From an uncultured Collinsella sp. (lineage in GTDB: Bacteria; Actinomycetota; Coriobacteriia; Coriobacteriales; Coriobacteriaceae): a DNA stretch of 45,047 nt. The position numbers were made by a program, and so were the translations under genes. Below the pieces are notes generated by a model. That model made no database searches. It saw only the letters and a program-made list of their open reading frames with translations, and had not been told where the DNA came from. The stretch covers positions 1-45,047 of the forward strand of contig CATXXF010000013.1 of the NCBI GenBank assembly GCA_958403395.1, given 5' to 3'. This document shows, in pieces, positions 25,601-31,258 of this stretch. Numbering within the stretch: position 1 is the first letter of the stretch; each line of letters starts with the position of its first letter.

Positions 25601-27510
25601 AGCTTGCCGGGGCCAAGCCCGTCCGGACCGCGACCAACGGCGCGGACGGAAGTGTTAACTTCGACGCCTTCTCCTACGCGAAGCCGGGCACGTACGAGTA
25701 CACTATCGTGGAGCGGAAGGGTGATCTGGCCTACGTGACCTACGACGACGCGGTGCATCATGCCGTGGTGACGGTTGTGGACAATGCCGGCACGCTGCAG
25801 GCGAGCGTCGCCTACGACGGCGCGGACGCCACGAAGCCCACCTTCACCAACACCTACAAGGCGAAGGCGACGAACTCCGGCGCGATCGCCCTCACCAAGA
25901 GCGTTGACGTGCACGACGGCAGCTATCAGCTAAAGGCGGGAGACTTCGCCTTCGAGCTGGTGGGGTCTGACGGTACGGTGCTCCAGACCCAGAAGAACGA
26001 CGCCAAGGGCAAGGTTTACTTTAACGAGCTGACCTTCGACCATGCGGGCACCTTTCCCTTCACGGTCCGTGAGGTGCAGCCGACGGACGGCGCGCCGGGC
26101 GTGCCGGGCGTGACCTACACCGGCAAGACGTACACCCTGACCTACGTGGTGAAGGACAACAACGACGGCAAGCTGGTGGTAGAGAGCTCTACGGTGAAAC
26201 CGAGCGAGGGCACCGAGAACGGCGTCACCCCCAATACCATGACGTTTGCGAACAGCTACCAGCCGGGTCAGACCTCCTACCAGATCTCTGGCACCAAGGT
26301 GCTTGAGAATGCCGACCCGGCCACCACGCGGACGCCCGCCGATGGCGAGTTCACATTCGCGCTGATTGACGTGGCCACCGGGCAGGAGATCGACCGGACC
26401 ACGAACGTGGGTAAAGCGTTTACCTTCAAGGCCATCTCGTACACCGCAACTGGTTCGCATGCGTACCAGGTGAAGGAGGTTGCGGGCCAAGACGGCACCA
26501 TCACTTACAGCGATGCGGTGCTGGACGTAACGGTGAACGTGACCGATGACGGCAGCGGCCAGCTGACCGCGACGGCGAACAAGACGGCTGCGGATCTGAC
26601 CTTCACCAACACCTACACGCCGACGGCAACGACGGCGACGATTACCGGAACGAAGGCTCTGACCGGCCGCGACCTGGCCGAGGGTGAGTTCTTCTTCGAC
26701 CTGAAGGACGCCGACGGTAACGTGGTGCAGACGGTGCAGAACGGCGCCGACGGCACGTTCGGCTTCGCGCCGCTGCAGCTGGACAAGGTGGGGACGTACG
26801 TCTACACCGTGTCCGAGCGGGCAGGGGCGACGGCGAACGGCGTCACCTACGACACGACGGTCTTTACCGCGACGGTGACGGTGACGGAGAATGCGGAGAC
26901 GCACGCGCTGGAGGCGCAGGTTGCCTACAGCAAGGGCGGCAAGGCTGCGGATGCGGTGGCGTTCAGCAACAGTTACGCGCCGGCCGCGACTGAGGTGAAG
27001 CTGGGGGCCTCCAAGGTGCTGAGCGGCGAGGACCTGAAGGAAGGGCAGTTCTCCTTCCAGCTGAAGGATGCCGACGGCAAGGTGCTGCAGACCGCAAAGA
27101 ACGCGGCGGACGGCACGGTGGGCTTCGAGGCGATCTCGTACGACAAGCCCGGAACGTACGCCTACAGCATCTCCGAGGTGGACGACGGTCAGAAGAACGT
27201 GACGTACGACGCGGCCGAGCACCGGGTAACGGTGACGGTGACGGACGACGGTGCGGGCCATCTGGTGGCGACGGTAACCTATGACGGCGCCGTGGCGCCG
27301 GTGTTCAAGAACACGTACACGCCGCCGACCACCCCGCCGACGGAGCCGCCCACCAATCCGCCGAGCAAGTCACCGGTGCCGAAGGAGGAGAAGCCGGGTC
27401 TGCCGTATACGGGCGATACCAGCTTGTCGCCGATGGCCCTGGGTGGCATCGCGGGCGGCGCGGTGGTGCTGATCGCCGCAGGCGTTATCCTGCGGCGCCG
27501 GAACCGGTAG
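16618..27510 (+). CDS. Giant LPXTG-anchored multidomain adhesin
   Basis: A 3,630-residue surface protein. The signal peptide is unusually far in (hydrophobic core about 49-68, cleavage near AEAA, 74). A fibro-slime domain (about 125-385, with FEFAGDDDVWVFIDDVLVGDIGG) is followed by SpaA-like domains near 390-495 and 695-790 (VQKTDTEGNPVDGATFGLYK). From about 941 come some 19 modules of 105-150 residues, most of them FctA/Spy0128-like: an early lysine (KTL, KKT), a mid glutamate (YTIKE) and a final TFTNTY asparagine, the triad that in this family forms internal isopeptide bonds. A Pro-rich linker precedes LPYTG (3595-3599), a membrane segment and RRRNR. Sortase should attach it to peptidoglycan; no sortase gene is in the window. 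ATG 16618 follows GGGGAGG. The likely role is host or mucus adhesion. Confidence 0.92.
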   Translation: MQELRETTSRLVNIATGGCLSRELPGEHRLRERWSVMSCGRRRGLRSVSPYAIVLALAIALTASFFLPLRAEAAISDHTVPTISPSGTTINLFDYWVNPDNHLSVSGNGGINASHRFQFNDGQGDAPLNHWTGNTSPQPGIVSNTLSDGYPQLSGTYGGDSLRYLFDSSAQTGKTSHFGVTGLLKVQDGYYVYDSSENYAAYNADKNAFDVYDTWGIDKVGDFSHRGQFFPFDAADKVFKEESGRLVQNGITADNAGNHVNHHFGLSMSTRFVQPNGGLTNDKKDMTFEFAGDDDVWVFIDDVLVGDIGGIHSRASLSINFHTGDIKVNDKSDGTLLSKYQAAKKGTSGFDGNTFKDGTNHTLKFFYLERGATDSNMELKFNLVTVPESDIIKFDQDGGPVEGAQFALYKTDENFTDTTANQNNLLGSGTTNANGQLTLTNKVDNGVINFDDLYSKDHNCRYYLLKETKVPEGHRSSLTATDGSMQFEYVPASDENGAGGVIINRGGMDADSSVWQSGAFAGSKETITAPSTVYKANDDLTKSNETVSPGSGILFAVVLKRDKSASTDINDPNNWYAVSGDPTKKGYTLAKDQGKLGAIEAAKKDLYAFTLNTSGQYQVEIPYLPGDISKYYYLLSGDARKDAEYTVAIYHTTVSSIGDATPENTVHVYSDDIAGGTNFKRQFATRLLVTNIQNRLFVQKTDTEGNPVDGATFGLYKATTDANGKVVPKDDQGPYDTLTTGSVDNPVRLEGAGIFPCTSDGNKPLKNGTYFLKEVSAPKGFLLNDTLIKVIVDDDGVHADAGTAYDGVSTFVGPGALMKSLGQFGAEGDIDNTLTWIKGTRQTSNGETNDNGNLTWTDVEPVGADDTVRLKYGANGRMYQYGPTEEGKPYRLETETGWIRMGITQDERPKGTTSKGARANLGDMNLNALFTGATCVRVANKREASLEVTKHVVVPKGLTGNKDAKFTFKFTVPTTAGKTYKAAVFENAGAASEKQVGDMFDLTNGREQTITAGQTIRVYGLDEHDAYTVQELTDTDKMPAGFTLTKRGQGGNALSGEGDSISGTIAKQNADGTVAAANKLVFTNTYSVKPPVTLTNAFWAQKVLRGRDWKDGDSFKIYLRADKGTPMPAGAKDAPVSGMKQVVKTVKNGDKFDFGNIEYAKPGTYTYLIAEATPSQNDASWLPGFGYSSASYRVTVTVKDSGDGTLSQPAVKMEQTYTDDGVSHEDSPIEVADKIAKITNAYNTDEETISFNVQKTYADQSGANPLVKDKFTFQLEALGGMKNDAVPSGAIDFGKLATSYSVGASKVPMPKGCTSTTTTAKNDDDGIAAFPQITYTMESENLTYVYKVTEVKDSDTSTSSGIGYDDTVYYVLVKNQQVDNESGTGKCLSSTATYWKADGTQLTDTGGYIPFKNTYTVTQTTSAPVTVQKTLAGRAWEQDDKFDFTLTPADDATMKAVKNKVVTQKKAADSDETGDLTTKVEIAGPGDAMRTTPFGTGDLVFTRPGVYTFKVNETRPTDADKTGISYDDHTSTVTYTVTDIENGTHTGKLTASVAYDNKQATTDADRQVTGAAAFTNTYAASGTYAGIDVTKTLVGTPLENGRFPFTIEAMTYNGTKAPEPVDSDKSFTNTVGKDDGDDTQTATMSGKLKMNFTQLSYNKMYVYKVSEVHDANAAGYTYDTEYPGDAFVLIAVKPNPDNKGQLYTKTTIVKGPDVTALVGVGDNVDALTAEAIKGLNTTTNYVQTVSSRGAKPATPIVPFKNVYKVETIEYGAKAGLQIEKIFTGTGDASSTFSFTVTPEDYQAEGQDGTKFILTSADAAAKKLDITGGAETFKIPEMKLGDTKTVSLLPKGLQFTHDDVSNECRANVYQYRVEENVPKPVPAGYTYDKTVYTVEIAVSDNGDGTLKVETTVLNSDGKRVDYRKFAPGASLEDNTATIPFENSYKTVASDELTPQVTKKISGTESTDKKFSFTLTATSETKDKIAAGDLKADGLKGDTSSESKTTEGKITSKDGQPLSFSGMQFNKAGDYTFTLTEAHGEDDDPNTTGVQNAGWTMDDSTYTVTVKVEDKNAKLTVTGVAVEKDGDDKSETLEVKNGKVNLATFTNSYAAKGSVTLAAKKRFRGGALAGNDFSFALYQGDKAEGTPIETVTNDKDGNITFQAIGYDTPGDHDYTIKEVAGNDSTVVYDGKTVNVHVRVTDNKNGTLKAVATYDGEAGVPVFTNAKPTADATIEATKTLKGKDLTEGAFNFGLYQGDASTGNSVKTVQNDKDGKINLALTGLTIGEYDYILKEENVGADPTITYDNKEVKVHVSVKAEGGKAKATVTYDGKNDAPTFENTYQPAETSVALTAKKTYVKSDSTSAALKGGEFTFDLYKGDLTAEQLKGKQPIQTAENGEDGTVTFPAIGYTKAGEYKYTVAEQKGDLSHVTYDATVHHAVVTVVDNAGKLEASVTYDDGKTDAPTFKNTYTAKGSAELTATKVVAVAPGFTHDTKLKGGEYTFELKDADGKVLNTTTNKADGTVKFTRDFELSDLDGAASKDFAYTIAEKPGTEPGMVYDTHALIYKVTVADDGTGSLTATPQVASGDGSQTFTNAYRPKGTSVTLKAKKHFTGGELAGGDFTFQLLDKDRNVIQTVQNDKDGKVAFAAIDYATPGEHDYAIKEVAGNDSTIVYDTKDVMVHVKVTDEKGELKATVTYDDKKAVPTFTNSKPTADVTIETTKTLTGKVLTAGAFTFGLYDQAGNEVAKGNNDQDGKVKLTVKNLNLGEYDYTLKEEKAGQIVDGVVYDAKEVKVHVRVEQNQDDNNKTKVTVTYDGAATAPTFNNTYDAKGSVTLTATKTIKVADGFDHTTKPADGEFTFDLKDAAGNVIATAKNDANGKVCFTREFQLSDLDGAASKDFTYTIVEQPGAEPGMVYDNHALTYTVTVTDGGNGALNAKAIVTSASGSDTFTNTYQPAATGLALGAQKSYVKKDDNTPIVPKDGEFTFDVYEGKMTAEQLAGAKPVRTATNGADGSVNFDAFSYAKPGTYEYTIVERKGDLAYVTYDDAVHHAVVTVVDNAGTLQASVAYDGADATKPTFTNTYKAKATNSGAIALTKSVDVHDGSYQLKAGDFAFELVGSDGTVLQTQKNDAKGKVYFNELTFDHAGTFPFTVREVQPTDGAPGVPGVTYTGKTYTLTYVVKDNNDGKLVVESSTVKPSEGTENGVTPNTMTFANSYQPGQTSYQISGTKVLENADPATTRTPADGEFTFALIDVATGQEIDRTTNVGKAFTFKAISYTATGSHAYQVKEVAGQDGTITYSDAVLDVTVNVTDDGSGQLTATANKTAADLTFTNTYTPTATTATITGTKALTGRDLAEGEFFFDLKDADGNVVQTVQNGADGTFGFAPLQLDKVGTYVYTVSERAGATANGVTYDTTVFTATVTVTENAETHALEAQVAYSKGGKAADAVAFSNSYAPAATEVKLGASKVLSGEDLKEGQFSFQLKDADGKVLQTAKNAADGTVGFEAISYDKPGTYAYSISEVDDGQKNVTYDAAEHRVTVTVTDDGAGHLVATVTYDGAVAPVFKNTYTPPTTPPTEPPTNPPSKSPVPKEEKPGLPYTGDTSLSPMALGGIAGGAVVLIAAGVILRRRNR
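22942..25860 (+). repeat. Internal duplication of a four-module block in the adhesin gene
   Basis: Eight consecutive modules form two blocks. In order they start near 22942 (A), 23287 (B), 23638 (C), 24024 (D), 24406 (A'), 24750 (B'), 25095 (D') and 25471 (C'). A/A' share KEVAGNDST, B/B' share the GEYDY...LKEE pattern, C/C' share HHAVVTVVDNAG and D/D' share SDLDGAASKDF. The second block has its last two modules in swapped order, so simple tandem duplication is not enough. Confidence 0.75.
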
Positions 27511-27538
27511 CTACGGCGGCCGAGAAGGGCTTTGATTG

Positions 27539-27577
27539 AGGGCGGGTGGTCGCAGGGCGCGGCCGCTCGCCCTTTTT
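27539..27577 (+). terminator. Intrinsic terminator of the adhesin gene
   Basis: A 15-bp stem pairs 27539-27553 with 27559-27573 (several G-U pairs, no mismatch) around the loop AGGGC, followed by TTTT. It lies 29 nt past the stop codon. Confidence 0.85.
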
Positions 27578-27591
27578 GGTGAAAGGCTATG

Positions 27592-27920
27592 TTAACCCGC
27601 CGTTTGCACGTCCGGCTCCAGATGGAACTCGTACTCCGGCTCCATCATCTTCTTCCGGATCTTTTCGTAGCGCCCGTCGTCGAGCTGCTCGCGCATGAGC
27701 GACGTCCTGTCCCCGACGCGTGCGGCCTCGCGCAGCCATCTGAACCACATCAGGCAGCTGTGGAGCCTGCGGGTCGATACGCCCTTGAACCTCTCGAGGA
27801 AGTGGCCGAGCGAACCCTGCGCTTCAGCATCCTCTGGACCGTGTCCCGCTCGTACCCGGTGAGCCTGCCGTGGGTCCTCGGGACCGCCCTCGCGGCGCCC
27901 TTCCCGCCCTTTCCGGACAT
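27592..27920 (-). pseudogene. Transposase remnant with a frameshift, possibly a chimera of two fragments
   Basis: On the minus strand an ATG at 27920, preceded by GGAGG, opens a frame reading MSGKGGKGAARAVPRTH then GRLTGYERDTVQRMLKR, like the N-terminus of IS30-type transposases. Near 27815 the coherent sequence shifts frame and continues as FLERFKGVSTRRLHSC, LMWFRWLREAARVGDR and a tail near FHLEP. That tail does not resemble the IS30 C-terminus and looks more like the end of another transposase family. Together they would give about 107 residues, far short of a working enzyme. The identity of both halves is recalled by eye, not searched. It sits at the right end of the putative island. Confidence 0.45.
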
Positions 27921-28042
27921 GGCGTCCTCCGATCTCCCGGGGCCGGCCGATCCGGCCCTCAGGGTATCGGATTCCCAAATTTATCCGTATATGTGCGGAT
28001 GAATGCGGGAGGCGTTCGGATGAAGTTGTATTCAAGGAAAGA

Positions 28043-28062
28043 GACTGACCCTTTGTCGCATT
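28043..28062 (+). repeat. Right part of a split REP palindrome
   Basis: GACTGA (28043-28048) followed by CCCTTTGTCGCATT (28049-28062). The arm differs from the intact copies only by G for A. It complements the left part at 16432-16450. Confidence 0.65.
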
Positions 28063-28257
28063 CCGTGCGGGTTATATGCAGGTATGCCTGCGCACGCTAT
28101 CATGTATGGGTTAGACCGCAACTATGTACCTCATACGCGAAGGGATGCGCATGTATCTGAAGATCGACATGTTCTAGCTGGGCTTACCCCCGCAGTGGCG
28201 CCGCGCGCCCCATCAACTCTGCCGATTTTCGCCTTCACGCACATAAAGGAGTCCGTC

Positions 28258-29325
28258 ATGCGCGACAAGCTCGAAAAGATCATCAAGGCCTACGAGGAGC
28301 TCGAGAAGAAGCTTTCCGACCCGGCCGTCGCCTCCGATATCAAGGAGTTCACGCGTCTCAACAAGGAGTACGCGCACCAGTCCGACCTCATTGCCGCCTC
28401 GCGCGAGTACATCGGCGCGCTCGATGACATCGAGGCTGCCAAGGAAATGCTGCACGATACCACCGATGCCGATGAGAAGGAGATGCTCCAGATGGACATC
28501 TCCGAAAACGAGGCCAAGCTTCCCCAGCTCGAGGAAGACATCAAGTACATGCTCATCCCGAGCGACCCCAACGACGACAAGAACACCATCGTCGAGATCC
28601 GCTCCGCCGCCGGTGGCGACGAGGCGGCCATCTTCGCCGGCGACCTGTACAAGATGTATCAGCGCTTTTGCGAGTCGCGCGGCTGGAAGACCACCGTGCT
28701 CGACTCCAGCCCCAGCGAGGCCGGTGGCTTTAAGTCCATTGAGTTCAAGGTCGAGGGCGACCGCGTCTACTCCGTTATGAAGTTCGAGTCCGGCGTGCAC
28801 CGCGTCCAGCGCGTTCCCAAGACTGAGTCCCAGGGCCGCATTCAGACCTCCACGGCTACCGTCGCCGTACTTCCCGAGGCCGAGGAGATCGACGTCCAGA
28901 TCAACCAGTCCGACCTGCGCATCGACACCTACTGCGCCTCCGGCCCTGGCGGTCAGTGCGTTAACACCACCTACTCCGCCGTGCGCATCACCCACCTGCC
29001 CACCAACACCGTGGTGCAGTCGCAGGAGCAGCGTTCCCAGATCCAGAACCGCGAGGTCTGCATGCAGATGCTGCGCGCCCGTCTGTACGAGATGGAACTC
29101 GAGAAGCAGCAGGCAGAGCTCGGTGCCGAGCGCCAAAGCCAGATCGGCCACGGCAACCGTTCCGAGAAGATCCGTACCTACAACCAGCCCCAGGACCGCG
29201 TGACCGATCACCGCATCGGTTTCAACTCCACCTATAACGGCGTCCTTCTGGGCGATCAACTCGGCACCGTCATCGAGGCGCTCGCCGCCGCCGAGCGAGC
29301 CGAGAAGCTGGCACAGGCCGTTTAA
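28258..29325 (+). CDS. prfA: Peptide chain release factor 1
   Basis: A 355-residue class I release factor that reads UAA and UAG and triggers peptide release. The codon-recognition loop is HRVQRVPKTESQGRIQTS, with PKT at the RF1-type PxT tripeptide. The catalytic GGQ lies in ASGPGGQCVNTTYSAVRITHLPTN, where the usual GAGGQ is GPGGQ. ATG 28258 follows AAAGGAG at 6 nt; the frame open upstream to 28084 has no support. It heads the conserved prfA-prmC-tsaC-atp-murA order. A tiny frame (28151-28177, MYLKIDMF) with AAGGGA 6 nt before it lies in the leader. Structured element copy 3 begins at the base after the stop. Confidence 0.96.
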   Translation: MRDKLEKIIKAYEELEKKLSDPAVASDIKEFTRLNKEYAHQSDLIAASREYIGALDDIEAAKEMLHDTTDADEKEMLQMDISENEAKLPQLEEDIKYMLIPSDPNDDKNTIVEIRSAAGGDEAAIFAGDLYKMYQRFCESRGWKTTVLDSSPSEAGGFKSIEFKVEGDRVYSVMKFESGVHRVQRVPKTESQGRIQTSTATVAVLPEAEEIDVQINQSDLRIDTYCASGPGGQCVNTTYSAVRITHLPTNTVVQSQEQRSQIQNREVCMQMLRARLYEMELEKQQAELGAERQSQIGHGNRSEKIRTYNQPQDRVTDHRIGFNSTYNGVLLGDQLGTVIEALAAAERAEKLAQAV

Positions 29326-29487
29326 GTTACGGCGTTTTACCAAACGCCGTAACTGCTCGACGCTGCAAACGCCCCTAAGCGGCAATCTGACGTTCAATCG
29401 TCGGTCGCGTACCAAAGTACGCTTCCCTCCTCTTTCACGTCACCTTGCTCGCTTAGGGGCGTTTTCGCTGTCCGCCCTCTACCTGCG
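29326..29487 (+). ncRNA. Candidate structured RNA or foldable element, copy 3
   Basis: The 5' hairpin pairs GTTACGGCGT (29326-29335) with ACGCCGTAAC (29344-29353). The long stem pairs 29367-29381 with 29450-29464 over 15 of 15 positions, with three compensated changes relative to copy 1, then GCAA (29382-29385) with TTGC (29445-29448). Inner TGACGT/ACGTCA matches copy 1. The apical stem is GCGTAC-caaa-GTACGC. It abuts the prfA stop codon and points the same way as the other copies. Confidence 0.6.
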
Positions 29488-29512
29488 GCGTTGCCTTGCT
29501 CCGGATGCGGGG

Positions 29513-29541
29513 TAGTCATTGGGGACGTTCTTAAATGACTA
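29513..29541. repeat. Short hairpin with GGGGACG loop after element copy 3
   Basis: TAGTCATT (29513-29520) pairs with AATGACTA (29534-29541) around a 13-nt loop that starts GGGGACG. It is laid out like the hairpin at 4884-4914 that follows copy 1, although the stems are unrelated. Confidence 0.5.
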
Positions 29542-29569
29542 GGTTGGGTAAATTACTTTTCAAGTTTAT

Positions 29570-29896
29570 TTAATCTGCTTTGTTAGAAATTAAGCTGTCT
29601 AACTGCTTAAAGCAATCAGCAGCCTTCATCTGCAATTGAAAATATTGCTCGAAAAATCGTTCAAGAAGTCGCGGGGTGATTTTTACCGCGTCGCGCGTCA
29701 AGTGATTTGGCAAGTTCTTGGTTAGATATTGGTCAGTTTTGGGTCAACCTTGCCAAAAGCTTGACGAATGCAGATTTTGACGTCGACGAATGAGCACTTC
29801 AGGCAGGTTCCAAGCAAAAATCTGGGCTGATTCTCGATAATCGCCTTCAATCGTCCCTTGCCAAGCGCTGGCCTCGCGTACAATCTGCTCCGACAT
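29570..29896 (-). pseudogene. Minus-strand coding-like frame with one in-frame TGA
   Basis: In the A+T-richer gap before prmC the minus strand reads MSEQIVREASAWQGTIEGDY then RESAQIFAWNLPEVLIRRRQ and ends its first part at SSSFWQG (50 residues, 29896-29747). After a TGA at 29746-29744 the same frame continues for 57 residues, including KTDQYLTKNLPNHLTRDAVK and LLERFFEQYFQLQMKAADCF, to TAA at 29572. Such open, protein-like sequence is unexpected in low-GC DNA. No ribosome site precedes the ATG, so I regard it as a decayed or truncated gene. Family unknown. The rest of 29488-29932 shows nothing else recognisable. Confidence 0.4.
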
Positions 29897-29932
29897 TCGC
29901 GCGCCGTCCGGCGCTTAAGAGGGGAGGGCCCC

Positions 29933-31183
29933 ATGGCAAACGAGATTTGGACCATCAAGCGTTGTCTCGAGTGGACCAAGGAGTACCTGGCCGAGCGCGG
30001 CGAGGAGCACCCCCGTCTTTCTGCCGAGTGGCTGCTCTGCGCTGCCACGGGTTTGGCACGCATCGACTTATATATGCGCATGGACGAGACGCTTAACGCG
30101 GCTCAGCTCGAGACCATGCACGCGGCCGTTGTTCGTCGCGCTAAAGGTGAACCGCTGCAGTACATCACCGGCAGCACGCAGTTTCGCATGATCGACGTCG
30201 CGTGCGCCCCCGGCGTGCTCATTCCGCGCCCCGAGACCGAGATGCTCGTCGAGGAAGTCCTCAATTATCTGGATGCCGAGGTGCTGAGCCCCGAGGCTGC
30301 TGCCCGTCAGCGCGTGGAGCTGCCTTGGAACGATGAGGTCGAGGAGGCACGCAAGGCCGAGGCCGCGCTGGCAGACGAACGCGCGGCCGCCGAGCGCCGT
30401 GCCGCTAACCTGACGGCTGCCGATGAGGCGGCGCTAGGCGGCGACGTATTGGGCAGCCGCGCCTATGCCGAGGAGCTGGCCGACCGCGAGGCCGAGGAAG
30501 CCGCCGCGCAGGCAGCAGAAGCCGAAGCCGCGGAAGCCGCCGAGCCCGAGCTCGACGAATACGGCATCGCCATCGAGGGTGCCGGCCAGGAGACGGCTTC
30601 GGCTCAGGATGCCGCTGCGCCTGCCCCAGCCGAGCCCCGTATCGCCCGCGTTCTCGAGGTCGGCTGCGGCACGGGTTGCATCTCGCTCTCCCTTGCCTGG
30701 GAGCGCCGCGGCCACGTTACCTGCACCGCCACCGATATCGAGCCGCGCGCCATCGATCTGGCCACCAAAAACCGCGACGCGCTCGGCCTCACGGCAGATG
30801 AGGTTGCCTTTAGTCTCACCAACCTGGTGAGCTCCATTCCCCGCGAAGAGTGGGGCACCTTCGACGTGCTCGTTTCCAACCCGCCCTACATCCCGACCGG
30901 CGTCATGCGCTCGCTGCCGCACGAGGTCAAGGACTTTGAGCCCGACTTGGCGCTCGAGGGCGGTGCCGACGGCCTGGACATCTTCCGCCGCCTGCTCAAT
31001 GCGGCGCCTTACATGCTGCGCGCCGGCGGCCTGTTTGCCTGCGAGCTCTACGAGGGCGCCCTCGATGCCGCGGCCGAGCTCTGTCGCCAGGCAGGCCTTT
31101 CGGACGTGCGTATCGTCCACGACCTCACCGATCGTCCCCGCATCGTTCGAGCCATCGTCACCGAGCCCAAACAGCGTATTTAA
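29933..31183 (+). CDS. prmC: Release-factor glutamine methyltransferase with internal insertion
   Basis: A 416-residue enzyme that methylates the GGQ glutamine of release factors. The N-terminal helical domain ends with GVLIPRPETEMLVEE (near 95-108). The Rossmann domain starts at RVLEVGCGTGCISLSLAW (near 237), and the catalytic NPPY lies in VSNPPYIP (near 315). Between them, about residues 117-234 form an Ala/Glu-rich, probably disordered or helical insertion where usual PrmC has a short linker; typical length is about 280. ATG 29933 follows AGGGGAGG. Partner gene prfA lies upstream, as is usual. Confidence 0.93.
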   Translation: MANEIWTIKRCLEWTKEYLAERGEEHPRLSAEWLLCAATGLARIDLYMRMDETLNAAQLETMHAAVVRRAKGEPLQYITGSTQFRMIDVACAPGVLIPRPETEMLVEEVLNYLDAEVLSPEAAARQRVELPWNDEVEEARKAEAALADERAAAERRAANLTAADEAALGGDVLGSRAYAEELADREAEEAAAQAAEAEAAEAAEPELDEYGIAIEGAGQETASAQDAAAPAPAEPRIARVLEVGCGTGCISLSLAWERRGHVTCTATDIEPRAIDLATKNRDALGLTADEVAFSLTNLVSSIPREEWGTFDVLVSNPPYIPTGVMRSLPHEVKDFEPDLALEGGADGLDIFRRLLNAAPYMLRAGGLFACELYEGALDAAAELCRQAGLSDVRIVHDLTDRPRIVRAIVTEPKQRI

Positions 31184-31216
31184 GCTGAATAAATAGACAT
31201 TTGCGCAAGTTTGTCC

Positions 31217-31249
31217 TTGCAATATACCGTAAAACTTCTACTATAGAAG
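31217..31249 (+). promoter_or_regulatory. Toxin-antitoxin promoter with overlapping palindromic operator
   Basis: TTGCAA (31217-31222), a 16-nt spacer and TACTAT (31239-31244) form a promoter. The palindrome CTTCTA-cta-TAGAAG (31235-31249) covers the -10 box, and the ribosome site follows. Repressor binding there would block transcription, as expected for antitoxin autoregulation. Confidence 0.6.
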
Positions 31250-31258
31250 GAGAAAGGT

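Larger units (their letters stand above)
16451..28042 (+). mobile_element. Putative inserted island carrying the giant adhesin
   Basis: An 11.6-kb segment lies between the two parts of a REP palindrome. GACTGA is present at both junctions (16445-16450 and 28043-28048), like a target-site duplication; extended leftward it is AAAGGGACTGA against AAAGAGACTGA, 10 of 11. Joining the parts across GACTGA rebuilds a 33-bp palindrome equal in length to the intact copies. Contents are the adhesin gene and a wrecked transposase at the right end. No convincing terminal inverted repeats were found, so the mechanism is open. Confidence 0.5.

Noticed and set aside
21943..25914. Very long open frame on the minus strand inside the adhesin gene
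   Set aside because: It is an antisense shadow caused by the repeated, G+C-biased codons of the adhesin. Its composition (Val/Arg/Leu/His-rich) is not protein-like, and it follows the module repeats.
27589..28002. Plus-strand frame after the adhesin
   Set aside because: It is the antisense of the transposase remnant and runs through no recognisable motif.
29744..29746. In-frame TGA as selenocysteine
   Set aside because: No recognisable selenoprotein family and no SECIS-like hairpin directly after the codon. A premature stop is simpler.
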